Source: Candidimonas sp. SYP-B2681
GTDB taxonomy: Bacteria > Pseudomonadota > Gammaproteobacteria > Burkholderiales > Burkholderiaceae_B
DNA: 64,000 bases
Assembly (NCBI RefSeq): GCF_003971065.1
Contig: NZ_RYDV01000009.1
Location: 62,001-126,000 of the forward strand
Reading direction: 5' to 3'
In this document: one piece after another, positions 1 through 8,718 of the stretch
Layout of the letters: each line of letters opens with the position of its first letter
Numbering within the stretch: the first letter of the stretch is position 1
Position numbers and translations under genes: made by a program
Notes under the pieces: model-generated
What the model was told of the DNA's origin: nothing
Database searches by the model: none
The model's input: only the letters and a program-made list of their open reading frames with translations

Positions 1-33
1 ACAGAGGGAGTTCGAATCCCCCTCTGTCCGCCA
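1..33 (+). tRNA. tRNA-Ser, 3' end only (truncated by the window edge)
   Basis: Only the T arm, the 3' half of the acceptor stem, the discriminator base and the encoded CCA are inside the window. The T loop TTCGAAT is at 11-17, the acceptor half TCTGTCC at 23-29, discriminator G at 30 and CCA at 31-33. Discriminator G together with this acceptor half, and a T stem preceded by what looks like a long variable arm, fits bacterial tRNA-Ser. The anticodon is outside the window, so the isoacceptor is unknown. Confidence 0.8.
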
Positions 34-87
34 AGAAATTCAATAAAATTAATAGGCTCTTCCACTTTAACGAGGGATGGGCACTCA

Positions 88-455
88 TCAAAAACGGTTA
101 ATCACACCGTTCCAGCCGCACAGGGCCAAGGCCCTCATGCGGTAATTGTCAAAGTATCTAACGCCATACGCCCGTCGCGAGATCATTTCCATCTTCGCGT
201 GGAAGCCTTCTGTGGTGCCGTTGGATTCGAGAACCGCCTCATCCCGACAATTGGCTCAAATACCGGCGCAGGCTGGGCTGGGAGCGCCCCAACACGATAT
301 TGAACGCTTTGTGATTCTTCACGTCCACCAGCGTCATGGCGTAGCCCTGCTTACGGCTAAAAAGCGCTCGTCGATGCCTAGCATTTTTGGAGGGCGGGGG
401 CTGCGCGAAAGCTCTGTCACTCTGCGCTTTCTACCGCGAGTGACTGGTGGAGTCT
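88..455 (-). pseudogene. Decayed ISL3-family transposase remnant (C-terminal half)
   Basis: Read on the minus strand, the stretch ending at the stop at 88-90 encodes residues such as NGTTEGFHAKMEMISRRAYG and ALCGWNGVINR, the typical end of ISL3-family transposases (IS1001/IS1002-like elements are common in Bordetella). Further upstream the motifs MLGIDER and RKQGYAMTLVDVK of the same family are recognisable, but they lie in different frames. There is a frameshift near the T-run at about 352-362, and a frame break with loss of sequence near 236-245, where one piece ends in LSQLSG followed by a stop. The N-terminal part and clear terminal inverted repeats are missing, so this is a dead element. 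It sits about 55 bp after a tRNA gene. The plus-strand reading of this stretch is a shadow. Confidence 0.85.
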
Positions 456-542
456 GATTCTGATCTATGTTTGTTCTGGTAAATTACGATATATCTAGTT
501 ACCATTCTCGCGTTTCCAGGCCATACCTCACATAAATCAGCA

Positions 543-2951
543 ATGAAAAAAACCAGTGTTTATATTCCCTCGGACCCGCTGTTCCCGATACAGTGGCATC
601 TGCTCAATCTAGGCAATACCCCGGGCAGCGTGGCCGGCTACGACATCAACGTGATACCGGTCTGGCGTGATTACACTGGTCGGGAGGTACTGGTCGGCGT
701 GCTGGACGACGGCATGGACAATACCCACCCCGATCTTCTGGCGAACTACCGCTCGGATCTAGCCTGGGATGTTTCGCTGAACGAGCCTGGCGCCACGGTG
801 CGTAATCCTAGCGACGCGCACGGGGTGGCCGTATCGGGCCTGATCGCCGCGACGACGGGAAACGGCATCGGGGGAGTAGGGGTTGCCTGGGGTTCCGAAT
901 TCACGATGTACCGCATGGATCTGCATGCCACCGACGCTCATAAAGTTCTTTCTGAATTCCAGCAGGCGGCTGAAAAGAAGGTGGCCGACGGTATCGACAT
1001 TTCCTCGAACAGCTGGGGGCCGGGGCCCCTATTGGATCAGGAAACTCTGTCTAAGTACCATGCCGTAGGCCGCCACATGGCCGAAGCTGGGCGGGACGGG
1101 CTGGGCATCGTGGCGCTGTTCGCCGGAGGAAACGACCGTACGACGGGAATGAACACCAACTACGACCCGACCGACAACTCGCCTTGGGGCATCATCGTCG
1201 CGGCCAGTCATCAGAATGGCGGCATCGCCTCCTATTCTACCGAGGGCGCGTCCATCCTTATCAGCGCACCCGGATCGGGGCTCGGCAACGAGCTGGATCC
1301 CTACAATTCCATGGTGACCACGGATCGCCAGAGCACCGACGGATACAACCGGGCGCCTGGCGAAGCTGGCAACTACACACATGGCTTTAACGGTACCTCG
1401 GCCGCCACCCCGGTGGCCGCCGGCGTCGTGGCCCTCATGCTGGAAGCCAACGCAGGCCTGGGTTACCGCGATGTGCAGGAGATCCTTGCCTACTCCGCCA
1501 AGCGCGCGACCTTCTTGAACCGCGAATACGACCATGCCTTCAATGGCGCGCGCGACTGGAACGGCGGCGCGCTACTGGCCAGTCACGATTTCGGCTATGG
1601 CCACATCGACGCCCTCGCGGCTGTAAGACTAGCGGAAAGCTGGATGAAGCTGGGCACGGTCTCGAATCTGGTGCTGGAACAGGGGCGGGTCGCGCAGCAC
1701 TCCCTCACGGTGGGCGCGGGCCAGCAGGCCACGGCGACCGCCAGCTTCGCGCCGGACTACCGCGTAGAGCAAATGACGGTGACGGTCGACATCGAGGCGG
1801 ACTCCCTGGACGGCATCGTCATCAAACTAATCTCGCCCAATGGCATGGTTAGCCAGCTGATGAAGACCCCGTTCAATTCAGATGATGATGATCATGGTGA
1901 TGATGGTGATGATGATGATGACAACACCACGCTGCACTACACCTTCAATACCGTACTGAACTGGGGGTCGGATCTGGGTGGGGAATGGACGCTGGAGATC
2001 GGCAACACCGCGGACTCCGGCACTCTCCGCCTGAACGACTGGTCCATACTGGCTTACACGGCCGGCAACGTGGGGGGCGGCACCCAGATTTTCACGGATG
2101 AATTTGCCCGCTTCTCGGATACCCAATCCGAACGTGTCATGCTGGATGCGGCTAACGGCACCACCCTGAACGCGGCGGCCATCACAAGCAGCGTGCGCTT
2201 CGACCTGGCCAACGGCCTATCCTGGATAGGTGCCACGGAAATCACGCTGGGAGATACCAGCGGCTTCCGGCATCTGGTGTCGGGTGATGGCAACGACACC
2301 TTGATCGGCAACGGCGCGGCCAACATCCTCATGGCCGGGCGCGGCAACAACCACGTGGACGGCGGCGCCGGGCTGGACGTCGTGCGCTTGATCGGCGACC
2401 GGAGTAACTACGGGATCGAACGCCATGACGACGTGCTATCCGTGCGCAGCAAGACGCTGTCCGATGGCGGTGTGGACGTCCTGCACAACGTTGAGCTGCT
2501 GCATTTCACCGACCAAGTGGTGCTGGCGCGCACTCCGGTGAATCTGGGGCCCGACCTCTTCGACGAAGCCTCGTACTTAGCGCAGAACCCTGACGTCCAG
2601 GCCGCCGTCCTGACGAGCTGGCTGGCCAGCGGCTTCGACCATTACACGCAGTGGGGCGCCGCAGAAGGGCGCAATCCCAATGCCCTGTTCGATGAACAAG
2701 GATACTTGGCGACAAACGCCGACGTCGCTGCGGCGGTGAACGGCGGCGTGCTGGTCAGCGGCTACCAGCACTTCCAAGCCTGGGGCTGGACCGAAGGCCG
2801 AAACCCGTCGGCCTGGATGGACACGGCGGCCTACCTGACGGAAAACCCCGACGTGGCTGCCGCTCAGGCGAATCCTCTGCAGCATTTCTTGCTCCATGGG
2901 GTGCACGAAGGTCGGGAGATCGTGGCACTAAGCGCGGACATGTGGGCGTGA
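543..2951 (+). CDS. Kexin-like S8 serine protease with P domain, beta-roll repeats and C-terminal YLAxNPDV repeats
   Basis: The 802-residue protein begins directly with a proprotein-convertase-like catalytic domain; no Sec signal or propeptide is visible. The catalytic triad is seen as Asp55 (VLDDGMDNTHPDL), His93 (DAHGVAVSG) and Ser286 (NGTSAATPVAAG). A P/homoB domain covers about residues 398-505 and is interrupted by an Asp-rich insert at about 447-461 encoded by GAT repeats. About residues 578-625 hold a few RTX-like GDGNDTLIG/GAGLDVV turns. The C-terminus (about 673-795) carries three tandem units of about 43 residues, each with YLAxNPDV followed by HF/HYxxxGxxEGR. Absence of a signal peptide with C-terminal RTX-type repeats is what type I secreted proteases show, so export by a T1SS is likely, but no ABC exporter is nearby. 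It is probably extracellular and calcium dependent. Substrate unknown. It lies next to a tRNA and a dead IS, consistent with acquisition by transfer. Confidence 0.85.
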   Translation: MKKTSVYIPSDPLFPIQWHLLNLGNTPGSVAGYDINVIPVWRDYTGREVLVGVLDDGMDNTHPDLLANYRSDLAWDVSLNEPGATVRNPSDAHGVAVSGLIAATTGNGIGGVGVAWGSEFTMYRMDLHATDAHKVLSEFQQAAEKKVADGIDISSNSWGPGPLLDQETLSKYHAVGRHMAEAGRDGLGIVALFAGGNDRTTGMNTNYDPTDNSPWGIIVAASHQNGGIASYSTEGASILISAPGSGLGNELDPYNSMVTTDRQSTDGYNRAPGEAGNYTHGFNGTSAATPVAAGVVALMLEANAGLGYRDVQEILAYSAKRATFLNREYDHAFNGARDWNGGALLASHDFGYGHIDALAAVRLAESWMKLGTVSNLVLEQGRVAQHSLTVGAGQQATATASFAPDYRVEQMTVTVDIEADSLDGIVIKLISPNGMVSQLMKTPFNSDDDDHGDDGDDDDDNTTLHYTFNTVLNWGSDLGGEWTLEIGNTADSGTLRLNDWSILAYTAGNVGGGTQIFTDEFARFSDTQSERVMLDAANGTTLNAAAITSSVRFDLANGLSWIGATEITLGDTSGFRHLVSGDGNDTLIGNGAANILMAGRGNNHVDGGAGLDVVRLIGDRSNYGIERHDDVLSVRSKTLSDGGVDVLHNVELLHFTDQVVLARTPVNLGPDLFDEASYLAQNPDVQAAVLTSWLASGFDHYTQWGAAEGRNPNALFDEQGYLATNADVAAAVNGGVLVSGYQHFQAWGWTEGRNPSAWMDTAAYLTENPDVAAAQANPLQHFLLHGVHEGREIVALSADMWA

Positions 2952-2984
2952 GGCGAGGAATTAACGATTAACGGGTAGACGTGC

Positions 2985-3018
2985 AAGACCCGCATGCTTG
3001 TCAGCATCGCGGGTCTTT
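2985..3018 (+). terminator. Rho-independent terminator after the kexin-like protease
   Basis: The sequence AAGACCCGC-ATGCT, loop TGTC, AGCAT-C-GCGGGTCTT forms a 14-bp stem with one bulged base, followed by only a short T tract. It lies 33 bp after the stop codon. Confidence 0.75.
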
Positions 3019-3107
3019 ATCATTGCAGAGTCGTACTACCAACTAGGCTAATAAGGGTCGCCATGAACGGCGAGTCTATGGTCTGACCCCGGACTTATAA
3101 CGTTGCC

Positions 3108-4088
3108 TTATTCGATCTTGATGCCAGCGGCCTTCACGACTTTGGCCCAGTCGTCAACCTGAGTTTTCATCCAGGTACCGAATTCGTCCGGCGTCATCTC
3201 GATCGGCTCGGCGCCTAATGTCGTCAACTTTTCCTGCACTTCCGGTAATTGGATTATTTTGCTTATTTCGGTATGTAGCTTTTCAATCACTGGCTTTGGC
3301 GTGCCGGCTGGCGCAAGAATACCCTGCCAGCTGCCCGTCAAGAAACCGGGGATCATTTCACTTACGGTCGGAACATCGGGCAGTTGCGCCAGGCGCTTGC
3401 TGCTCGTGACAGCCAATAGCTTTATTTTGCCGCTTTTGACGTGTGGATACGTGGCGACCATGCCATTCATCGTGGCGTCGACTTGTCCGCCGACGAGGTC
3501 AGTTAACGCCTGAGCTCCACCCTTATAAGGGATGTAGTTCCATTCAATTCCGCTTTTCTGAGCGAATAATACCCCGGCCAAGTGCGTCGCGCTTCCTATG
3601 CCGGCCGCGGCTGCGAAGTTCACTTTGCCATTGTTTTTCTTGGCATAGGCGGCGAACTCTTCCTGTGTGTTGACGGGCAGCGAGTTCGTGGTCACGAGCA
3701 AGTGCGGTGAATAAGCCAGCATTGAGACGGGGGCCAGATCCTTGATAGGATCAAAGGGAAGTGCGGGATAAACACTAGGGCTGATTGTAAGGTTGCCCAG
3801 ATCGAGCAACACAAGCGTATAGCCGTCAGGCTGCGATCGCACGACATAATCAGCACCAATGTTCCCGCCGGCGCCTGCGCGATTTTCGACTACAACGGTT
3901 TGGCCCAGCGCTTTGCCTAATTTGTCGCCGACCAGCCTGCCCAGCACATCCGAGGTTCCTCCAGCGGGGAAGGGAATAACGAGTTTAATGGGTTTGTTCG
4001 GAAAGTTTGCGGCGCCGGATTGAGCAAATGCCGGAACGGCAAAGGCAGCAATGCAGCAAGCAGCGATAGCGGTTTTTATAAGCTTCAT
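3108..4088 (-). CDS. Bug/TctC-family tripartite tricarboxylate-type solute receptor
   Basis: A 326-residue periplasmic binding protein of the Bug family, which captures organic acids for tripartite tricarboxylate transporters or acts as a sensor partner. The start at 4088 gives MKLIKTAIAACCIAAFAVPA, a clean Sec signal ending in AFA-Q, and has AAGGA about 8 nt upstream; a longer reading frame up to 4202 would put 38 unrelated residues in front. Family marks are the FPNKPIKLVIPFPAGG start of the mature protein, the ENRAGAGGNIG segment and the PYKGGAQALTDLVGGQVD segment. No TctA/TctB membrane subunits are nearby, as is usual for Bug genes in Alcaligenaceae. Its neighbour encodes 5-dehydro-4-deoxyglucarate dehydratase, so hexaric or related sugar acids are a plausible ligand (inference). 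A perfect inverted repeat lies about 104 bp upstream. Confidence 0.9.
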   Translation of the reverse strand: MKLIKTAIAACCIAAFAVPAFAQSGAANFPNKPIKLVIPFPAGGTSDVLGRLVGDKLGKALGQTVVVENRAGAGGNIGADYVVRSQPDGYTLVLLDLGNLTISPSVYPALPFDPIKDLAPVSMLAYSPHLLVTTNSLPVNTQEEFAAYAKKNNGKVNFAAAAGIGSATHLAGVLFAQKSGIEWNYIPYKGGAQALTDLVGGQVDATMNGMVATYPHVKSGKIKLLAVTSSKRLAQLPDVPTVSEMIPGFLTGSWQGILAPAGTPKPVIEKLHTEISKIIQLPEVQEKLTTLGAEPIEMTPDEFGTWMKTQVDDWAKVVKAAGIKIE

Positions 4089-4191
4089 GTCGTCCTTTTT
4101 TGGGCGCTCCCGGGTTCGGCAAGAGACACTCGGTGCTGACGGTCTACCTGCATAACCTGCTAGCGATCCAACTCCTTTGGTTAGTTTATTT

Positions 4192-4213
4192 CTACGTGAC
4201 ACCGGTCACGTAG
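4192..4213. promoter_or_regulatory. Perfect 9-bp inverted repeat upstream of the Bug receptor gene
   Basis: CTACGTGAC-ACCG-GTCACGTAG is a perfect palindrome with a 4-nt spacer in the 263-nt gap between kdgD and the receptor gene. No T tract follows on either strand, so an operator is more likely than a terminator. It does not match the FCD-GntR consensus found near gntR. The rest of the gap shows nothing else clear. Confidence 0.5.
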
Positions 4214-4351
4214 TTCTTTAGTGCGTCTGATCATTCACCCATCGGGTTCAAATCAGTCGCGCCATCTTGTTTACCAGCGACCAACTGCTGCGTTACGCAG
4301 ACGCCGCGCCAGCAATCAACCTATCAAGGCATGACAATACTACGCGCCTTG

Positions 4352-5269
4352 TCATTGGGGTCCAAGCTGTTCGACCAGGGCAGCAAGCTGTTCACATTGC
4401 GCCGGGCTTAGATCGCACAGCGGCGTGCGTACCGGACCCGCTGATCTTCCGACTATGGTCGCCCCGGCCTTGACGATGCTGACCGCATAGCCCTGCCCGC
4501 TATTACGAATGTCGAGGTACGGAAAAAAGAAGGTCTTCAGCAAATGGTCCATCGTGGCGCTGTCGTGATTGATCGACGCGTTATAAAACTCGACAGCAGT
4601 ACGGGGAATAAAGTTAAAGACAGCCGACGAGTACGTGGAGACGCCCATGGCCTTGCAAGCCGAAGCGAACACTTCTGCCGTAGGAAGTCCACCGATGTAG
4701 GCCAGGCGATCGCCCAAGCGCGAGCGGATCGACATCATGAGTTCAATATCGCCAAAACCGTCCTTGAATCCCACCAAGTTGGGGCATTCGTCCGCAATCT
4801 TCGCAACGGTTTCGGCACTTAGGCGGCACAGGCCGCGGTTATACACGATGACGCCGATCGAAACGGATTTACAGATCGCCACGACGTGACGACGGAGACC
4901 TTCTTGATCGGCTTCGGTCAGGTAATGGGGAAGAATCAGGATGCCGTCAGCACCCTGGCGTTCGGCCTCTATAGCGTATTCGATGGCTATGCGAGTTCCA
5001 TAGCCTGTGCCGGCAATTATCGGCATTTCGCCCCGGCAGACGTCGACTGCGGCGCCGATGATGTTGGCATACTCGTCCTTGGCCAGGGAAAAGAACTCAC
5101 CGGTGCCGCCGGCGGCGAAAAGGGCGCTAGCTTCATAGGACTTTAGCCATTCGAGCCGATTCTGATACGAAGGCTGGTTGAAGTTTTGCTGGGCGTCAAA
5201 ATCCGTCAATGGAAAAGACAGCAAACCCGAACCGATCACTTTTTTTAGTTCTTGGGCGTCAATTGGCAT
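4352..5269 (-). CDS. kdgD: 5-dehydro-4-deoxyglucarate dehydratase (DHDPS superfamily)
   Basis: A 305-residue TIM-barrel class I aldolase-type enzyme. The family member it most resembles converts 5-keto-4-deoxy-D-glucarate to 2,5-dioxopentanoate in glucarate/galactarate degradation. Seen: FPLTDFD near the start, the substrate-binding loop [18 protein letters not shown] and the Schiff-base lysine in VGFKDGFGD, all characteristic of this branch rather than of DapA. The start MPIDAQELK at 5269 is chosen because TAAGGAAACAT precedes it directly; the longer frame adds 45 non-homologous residues. Between the GntR gene and this start lies a perfect operator-like site, so regulation by the neighbouring GntR protein is likely. 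Glucarate dehydratase and dioxopentanoate dehydrogenase genes are not in the window. Confidence 0.88.
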   Translation of the reverse strand: MPIDAQELKKVIGSGLLSFPLTDFDAQQNFNQPSYQNRLEWLKSYEASALFAAGGTGEFFSLAKDEYANIIGAAVDVCRGEMPIIAGTGYGTRIAIEYAIEAERQGADGILILPHYLTEADQEGLRRHVVAICKSVSIGVIVYNRGLCRLSAETVAKIADECPNLVGFKDGFGDIELMMSIRSRLGDRLAYIGGLPTAEVFASACKAMGVSTYSSAVFNFIPRTAVEFYNASINHDSATMDHLLKTFFFPYLDIRNSGQGYAVSIVKAGATIVGRSAGPVRTPLCDLSPAQCEQLAALVEQLGPQ

Positions 5270-5411
5270 ATGTTTCCTTATAAGCAGTGAGGTTGACAGA
5301 GCAGCGATCCGCGTACTACGTGTTTGCTCGTGGCGTATCGCACTAGCGATGGTGGGCCGACGCTGGACCGCGTGGGAATTCGTCTCCGCTTCTATCATAA
5401 ACACTTGTCAG

Positions 5412-5422
5412 TTGTCAGACAA
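5412..5422. promoter_or_regulatory. FadR/FCD-type GntR operator upstream of kdgD
   Basis: TTGTCAGACAA is a perfect 11-bp palindrome that satisfies the FadR-subfamily consensus TNGTNNNACNA. It is embedded in a second repeat, ACTTGTC (5403-5409) paired with GACAAGT (5418-5424). It lies 143 bp upstream of the kdgD start and 35 bp beyond the end of the regulator gene. Confidence 0.7.
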
Positions 5423-5456
5423 GTACGTAGTGAACTGGATTGTAGGCGATGACACG

Positions 5457-6212
5457 TTAGCGTTCGTCTTTTGGTCTTGTTGCTATTTCGCTTGCTGTCT
5501 GTAAACGGGCCCGGCTATTACTTAAGTGCATTCGCATTGCTGCGCGAGCAACCTCTGCATCCTGAGCAACGATAGCCTGATAGATGGCTTTGTGTTCGTG
5601 ATGCACATTGTTCAGGTAAGCCGTTTGAGACTGCGGGTCAGTTTTAAACATTCCGATCTGCGCGCGCGGAATTGCCATCATGCCTAAATAAGTAAAGAGC
5701 TCCATAAAATAGCGGTTGCCGGTCGCTTGCGCAATTTCCTGGTGAAAGCGGAAATCCGCGTCGACGGCATCTTCCTGCGCCTCGATACCGCGCGCCATTA
5801 GGTCAAGAGTCACACGTAAATTGCGGAGGTGCACATCGGTGCGACGTACCGCTGCAAGGGCTGCGGCTTCAGACTCGAGGCTGATACGCAACTCGAGCAA
5901 ATTGATGATTTCGTTCACGGTGCCTAGGTCTTCGGCGTCGATGCGAAAAGGCATTGCTGTAGATGGTTGGAGCACAAACACGCCAACGCCCTGCCGGGAC
6001 GTTACCAATCCGGAGCTTTTAAGGCTCGAGACGGCTTCGCGCACGACCGTCCGACTGACGCCATACGACGCCACCATTTCGTGTTCACTGGGCAGTTTGT
6101 CGCCGGGCTTTAATTCGCCGCGTGCAATGCGCTCGGAGAGACTTTTGGCAACCTGTACGGATAGGCTTTGCGGTCGTTGTACTGAAACGGAAGGACGATG
6201 AAGGTTGACCAT
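5457..6212 (-). CDS. GntR-family transcriptional regulator, FadR/FCD subfamily
   Basis: A 251-residue repressor-type protein. The N-terminal winged helix shows LSERIARGELKPGDKLPSE and SRTVVREAVSSL, and the C-terminal FCD effector-binding helical domain shows LRISLESEAAALAA and DADFRFHQEIAQATGN. The start MVNLHRPSV at 6212 is preferred over 6269, because an operator-like sequence at 6256-6266 would otherwise fall inside the coding region; neither start has a strong ribosome site. It lies upstream of kdgD on the same strand with two consensus-matching sites around it, which suggests autoregulation and control of kdgD. The effector is probably a sugar-acid intermediate (inference). Confidence 0.88.
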   Translation of the reverse strand: MVNLHRPSVSVQRPQSLSVQVAKSLSERIARGELKPGDKLPSEHEMVASYGVSRTVVREAVSSLKSSGLVTSRQGVGVFVLQPSTAMPFRIDAEDLGTVNEIINLLELRISLESEAAALAAVRRTDVHLRNLRVTLDLMARGIEAQEDAVDADFRFHQEIAQATGNRYFMELFTYLGMMAIPRAQIGMFKTDPQSQTAYLNNVHHEHKAIYQAIVAQDAEVARAAMRMHLSNSRARLQTASEIATRPKDER

Positions 6213-6255
6213 GGCTAATAAAAAAGAGGGAGACACTGCGATTATACCTGTCTGC

Positions 6256-6266
6256 TTGTCTGACGA
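6256..6266. promoter_or_regulatory. Second FCD-GntR operator, upstream of the regulator gene
   Basis: TTGTCTGACGA fits the consensus TNGTNNNACNA at every fixed base and is one base short of a perfect palindrome. It lies 44 nt upstream of the preferred start of the GntR gene, in position for autoregulation. Confidence 0.6.
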
Positions 6267-6442
6267 CATAGCAAGCCCCCGGCCTAACGCACTAGCAGAC
6301 GTCTTCGAATTTAGGCTTTAGAATGCCCCATTGACAACGCTTACTCGCGCATGGATCCAGCTTTTCGATCCTAAGCCGCTGCCCATAGACTGCGCCTCTA
6401 CCATTTAAGGTGCGATATGGCTCATAACGGAGATGACTTCCC

Positions 6443-8287
6443 ATGAATGCTGTACTCAGCCACAATCTATTAGCCGACCTGAATGCTCCCAGCTGGGTGC
6501 AGCACCCGCGCCTGCTGGCCTGGGTGAAAGAAACTGCAGCGCTTACTCAGCCGGACCGCATCGAGTGGTGCGACGGCTCGCAAGAAGAATACGACAGGCT
6601 GTGTAATCTGATGGTGGAATCGGGCACCTTGCGTCGACTTAACCCGTCTAAGCGGCCCAACTCGTATCTGGCCTGGTCTGACCCCAGCGACGTGGCTCGG
6701 GTGGAAGACCGCACGTTTATCTGTTCTGAAAAGGAAGATGATGCAGGCCCGACCAATAATTGGACGGACCCTGCGGTAATGCGCGAAACCCTGAATGGGC
6801 TTTTCGCGGGCTGCATGCGCGGTCGTACTTTATACGTGATACCTTTTTCGATGGGGCCTCTTGGCTCACCGATCGCTCATATTGGTGTAGAGCTCTCTGA
6901 TTCGCCTTATGTGGTGGTCAATATGCGGCTCATGACGCGTATGGGCAAGAAGGTTTACGACGTATTGGGGCGGGATGGCGAGTTTGTGCCCTGCGTGCAT
7001 TCCGTGGGCAAGCCGCTAGAGGCGGGCGTCGCCGATGTTGCCTGGCCTTGCAACGACACCAAGTACATTGTGCATTTTCCTGAAAAGCGCGAAATATGGT
7101 CTTTCGGCTCGGGTTATGGGGGCAACGCCCTGCTCGGCAAGAAGTGTTTGGCCTTACGAATCGCCTCGACGATGGGCTTTGATCAAGGCTGGTTGGCCGA
7201 ACACATGCTTATTCTGGGCGTCACCACACCGGAAGGCAAAAAATTGCACTTGGCGGCGGCCTTTCCTTCGGCTTGCGGGAAAACCAATTTTTCGATGATG
7301 ATTCCTCCAGAATCTTTGTCGGGCTGGAAGGTCACGACCGTTGGCGATGATATCGCTTGGATCAAGCCCGGAACAGATGGTCGCCTGCATGCCATTAACC
7401 CGGAAGCCGGTTATTTCGGCGTAGCCCCCGGCACCAATGAGAAGACGAACTTCAACTGCATGGCTTCGTTACGCGAAAACGTTATTTTCACCAACGTCGC
7501 GCTCACCGACGAGGGCGATGTCTGGTGGGAAGGAATGGGCCAGGAACCTGAACACTGCATCGATTGGCAAGGTAAGGATTGGACCCCGGGCTGCGGACGC
7601 AAAGCGGCGCATCCTAATGCCCGGTTTACCGTGGCTGCAGTACAGAATCCCGTCATAGACCCCGAATGGGACAACCCACAGGGTGTGCCGATTGACGCTT
7701 TCATTTTTGGCGGCCGCCGTTCAAGCACGGTTCCGTTGGTAACGGAAGCTCGCAGTTGGCTCGAAGGGGTATATATGGCCGCCACCATGGGATCTGAAAC
7801 CACGGCGGCGGCAGCCGGAGAGCAGGGTGTAGTGCGACGCGATCCGTTTGCCATGTTGCCGTTCTGTGGCTACAACATGAGCTCTTATTTCGCTCATTGG
7901 CTCGACATGGGCAGCAAACTAAGCGCTACGGGCGCAAGGTTGCCTTCTGTGTTTTGCGTCAACTGGTTCCAGACCGATACCGATGGGCAGTTTATCTGGC
8001 CGGGGTTCGGCGAAAATATGCGTGTCCTGAAATGGATGATCGAGCGCATCGCGGGCGAAGCCAAAGGCGAAGACAATTTGTTCGGCATTACGCCGCGCTA
8101 CGAGGATATCACGTGGGATGGCCTGGATTTCGACGCGGAGAAATACCGCAGCATCACGGGAATCGATCAAGCCGCGTGGCGTACAGAGCTCGCATTGCAC
8201 GCTGAGCTGTTCGAGAAGCTAAAGCAGCGCCTGCCATCAGAATTGTCCGCTTTACATGCGCGTCTGCAGACTCGCCTTAACGCATAG
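6443..8287 (+). CDS. pckG: Phosphoenolpyruvate carboxykinase (GTP)
   Basis: A 614-residue cytosolic enzyme interconverting oxaloacetate plus GTP with phosphoenolpyruvate, CO2 and GDP; the committed gluconeogenic step from the TCA cycle. Length and sequence fit the GTP-dependent family, not the ATP-dependent one. Seen: [20 protein letters not shown], the kinase-1a P-loop [10 protein letters not shown] with the mobile catalytic Cys278, GDDIAW (metal binding), and FIFGGRR. The ATG at 6443 is preceded by CGGAG at about 10 nt. It stands alone between the GntR gene, which is divergent, and a small-protein gene. Confidence 0.98.
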   Translation: MNAVLSHNLLADLNAPSWVQHPRLLAWVKETAALTQPDRIEWCDGSQEEYDRLCNLMVESGTLRRLNPSKRPNSYLAWSDPSDVARVEDRTFICSEKEDDAGPTNNWTDPAVMRETLNGLFAGCMRGRTLYVIPFSMGPLGSPIAHIGVELSDSPYVVVNMRLMTRMGKKVYDVLGRDGEFVPCVHSVGKPLEAGVADVAWPCNDTKYIVHFPEKREIWSFGSGYGGNALLGKKCLALRIASTMGFDQGWLAEHMLILGVTTPEGKKLHLAAAFPSACGKTNFSMMIPPESLSGWKVTTVGDDIAWIKPGTDGRLHAINPEAGYFGVAPGTNEKTNFNCMASLRENVIFTNVALTDEGDVWWEGMGQEPEHCIDWQGKDWTPGCGRKAAHPNARFTVAAVQNPVIDPEWDNPQGVPIDAFIFGGRRSSTVPLVTEARSWLEGVYMAATMGSETTAAAAGEQGVVRRDPFAMLPFCGYNMSSYFAHWLDMGSKLSATGARLPSVFCVNWFQTDTDGQFIWPGFGENMRVLKWMIERIAGEAKGEDNLFGITPRYEDITWDGLDFDAEKYRSITGIDQAAWRTELALHAELFEKLKQRLPSELSALHARLQTRLNA

Positions 8288-8487
8288 GGGTCGGCGCGTG
8301 GCATGAATCTTGCCTTCATTAGGGGAGGGTGATTGAAATCCTAATTAGCATATACCCTTATTTTCGCGAAACTTTCATCAAAACAGGGTATCTTAAAGGG
8401 GTAGCCTGGGTTTTTGACCCTTTCTTTCATTAGGGATGACCCAGTTCGAAAATCGTTTCCAACGATAGTTTTGATTGTGAGGCCAGT
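8288..8487. other. Gap after pckG without a recognised gene
   Basis: The 200 nt between pckG and the small-protein gene contain AT-rich stretches such as TAATTAGCATATACCC that could hold a promoter, and a distant repeat CTGGGT (8407-8412) with ACCCAG (8449-8454). I see no convincing terminator, RNA or gene. Confidence 0.3.
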
Positions 8488-8655
8488 ATGCTAGTTAAAC
8501 CACGTACGCCAACACCGTTCCGACCATTGCAGTCGGATACCCAGCAGCTCATCAACGAAGAGCGCGCAAAACAGGCGTCGGCCAAAAATATTATCAGCAT
8601 GAGCGGAGTCGGTAACGAACGCTATGGCAAGAAGCACGTCAAATCTCCAAGCTGA
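8488..8655 (+). CDS. Small basic protein of 55 residues, function unknown
   Basis: The frame ATG at 8488 to TGA at 8653-8655 encodes MLVKPRTPTPFRPLQSDT followed by a hydrophilic, Lys/Gln/Ser-rich helix-prone middle and a basic end GKKHVKSPS. GTGAGG sits about 10 nt before the ATG. There is no membrane segment, signal or cysteine. A long upstream gap and a 10-bp hairpin directly after it suggest its own transcription unit. I do not recognise a family, and the coding call rests on frame, ribosome site and placement only. Confidence 0.55.
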   Translation: MLVKPRTPTPFRPLQSDTQQLINEERAKQASAKNIISMSGVGNERYGKKHVKSPS

Positions 8656-8682
8656 CAGGGCCTTTTCGATAAGCGTTAAAAT

Positions 8683-8709
8683 AGAACATTCTGATCTCTA
8701 GAATGTTCT
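8683..8709 (+). terminator. Hairpin between the small protein gene and trhO (terminator or leader structure)
   Basis: AGAACATTCT (8683-8692) and AGAATGTTCT (8700-8709) form a perfect 10-bp stem with a 7-nt loop, followed by TTT. It ends 9 nt before the trhO start codon, where a Shine-Dalgarno sequence would be expected and is not obvious. It may end the small-protein transcript, be an operator, or be a structure in the trhO leader. Confidence 0.6.
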
Positions 8710-8718
8710 TTAACGATT

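Noticed and set aside
146-457. A 103-codon plus-strand frame after the tRNA
   Set aside because: It is antisense to the ISL3 transposase remnant, whose conserved residues are clear on the minus strand.
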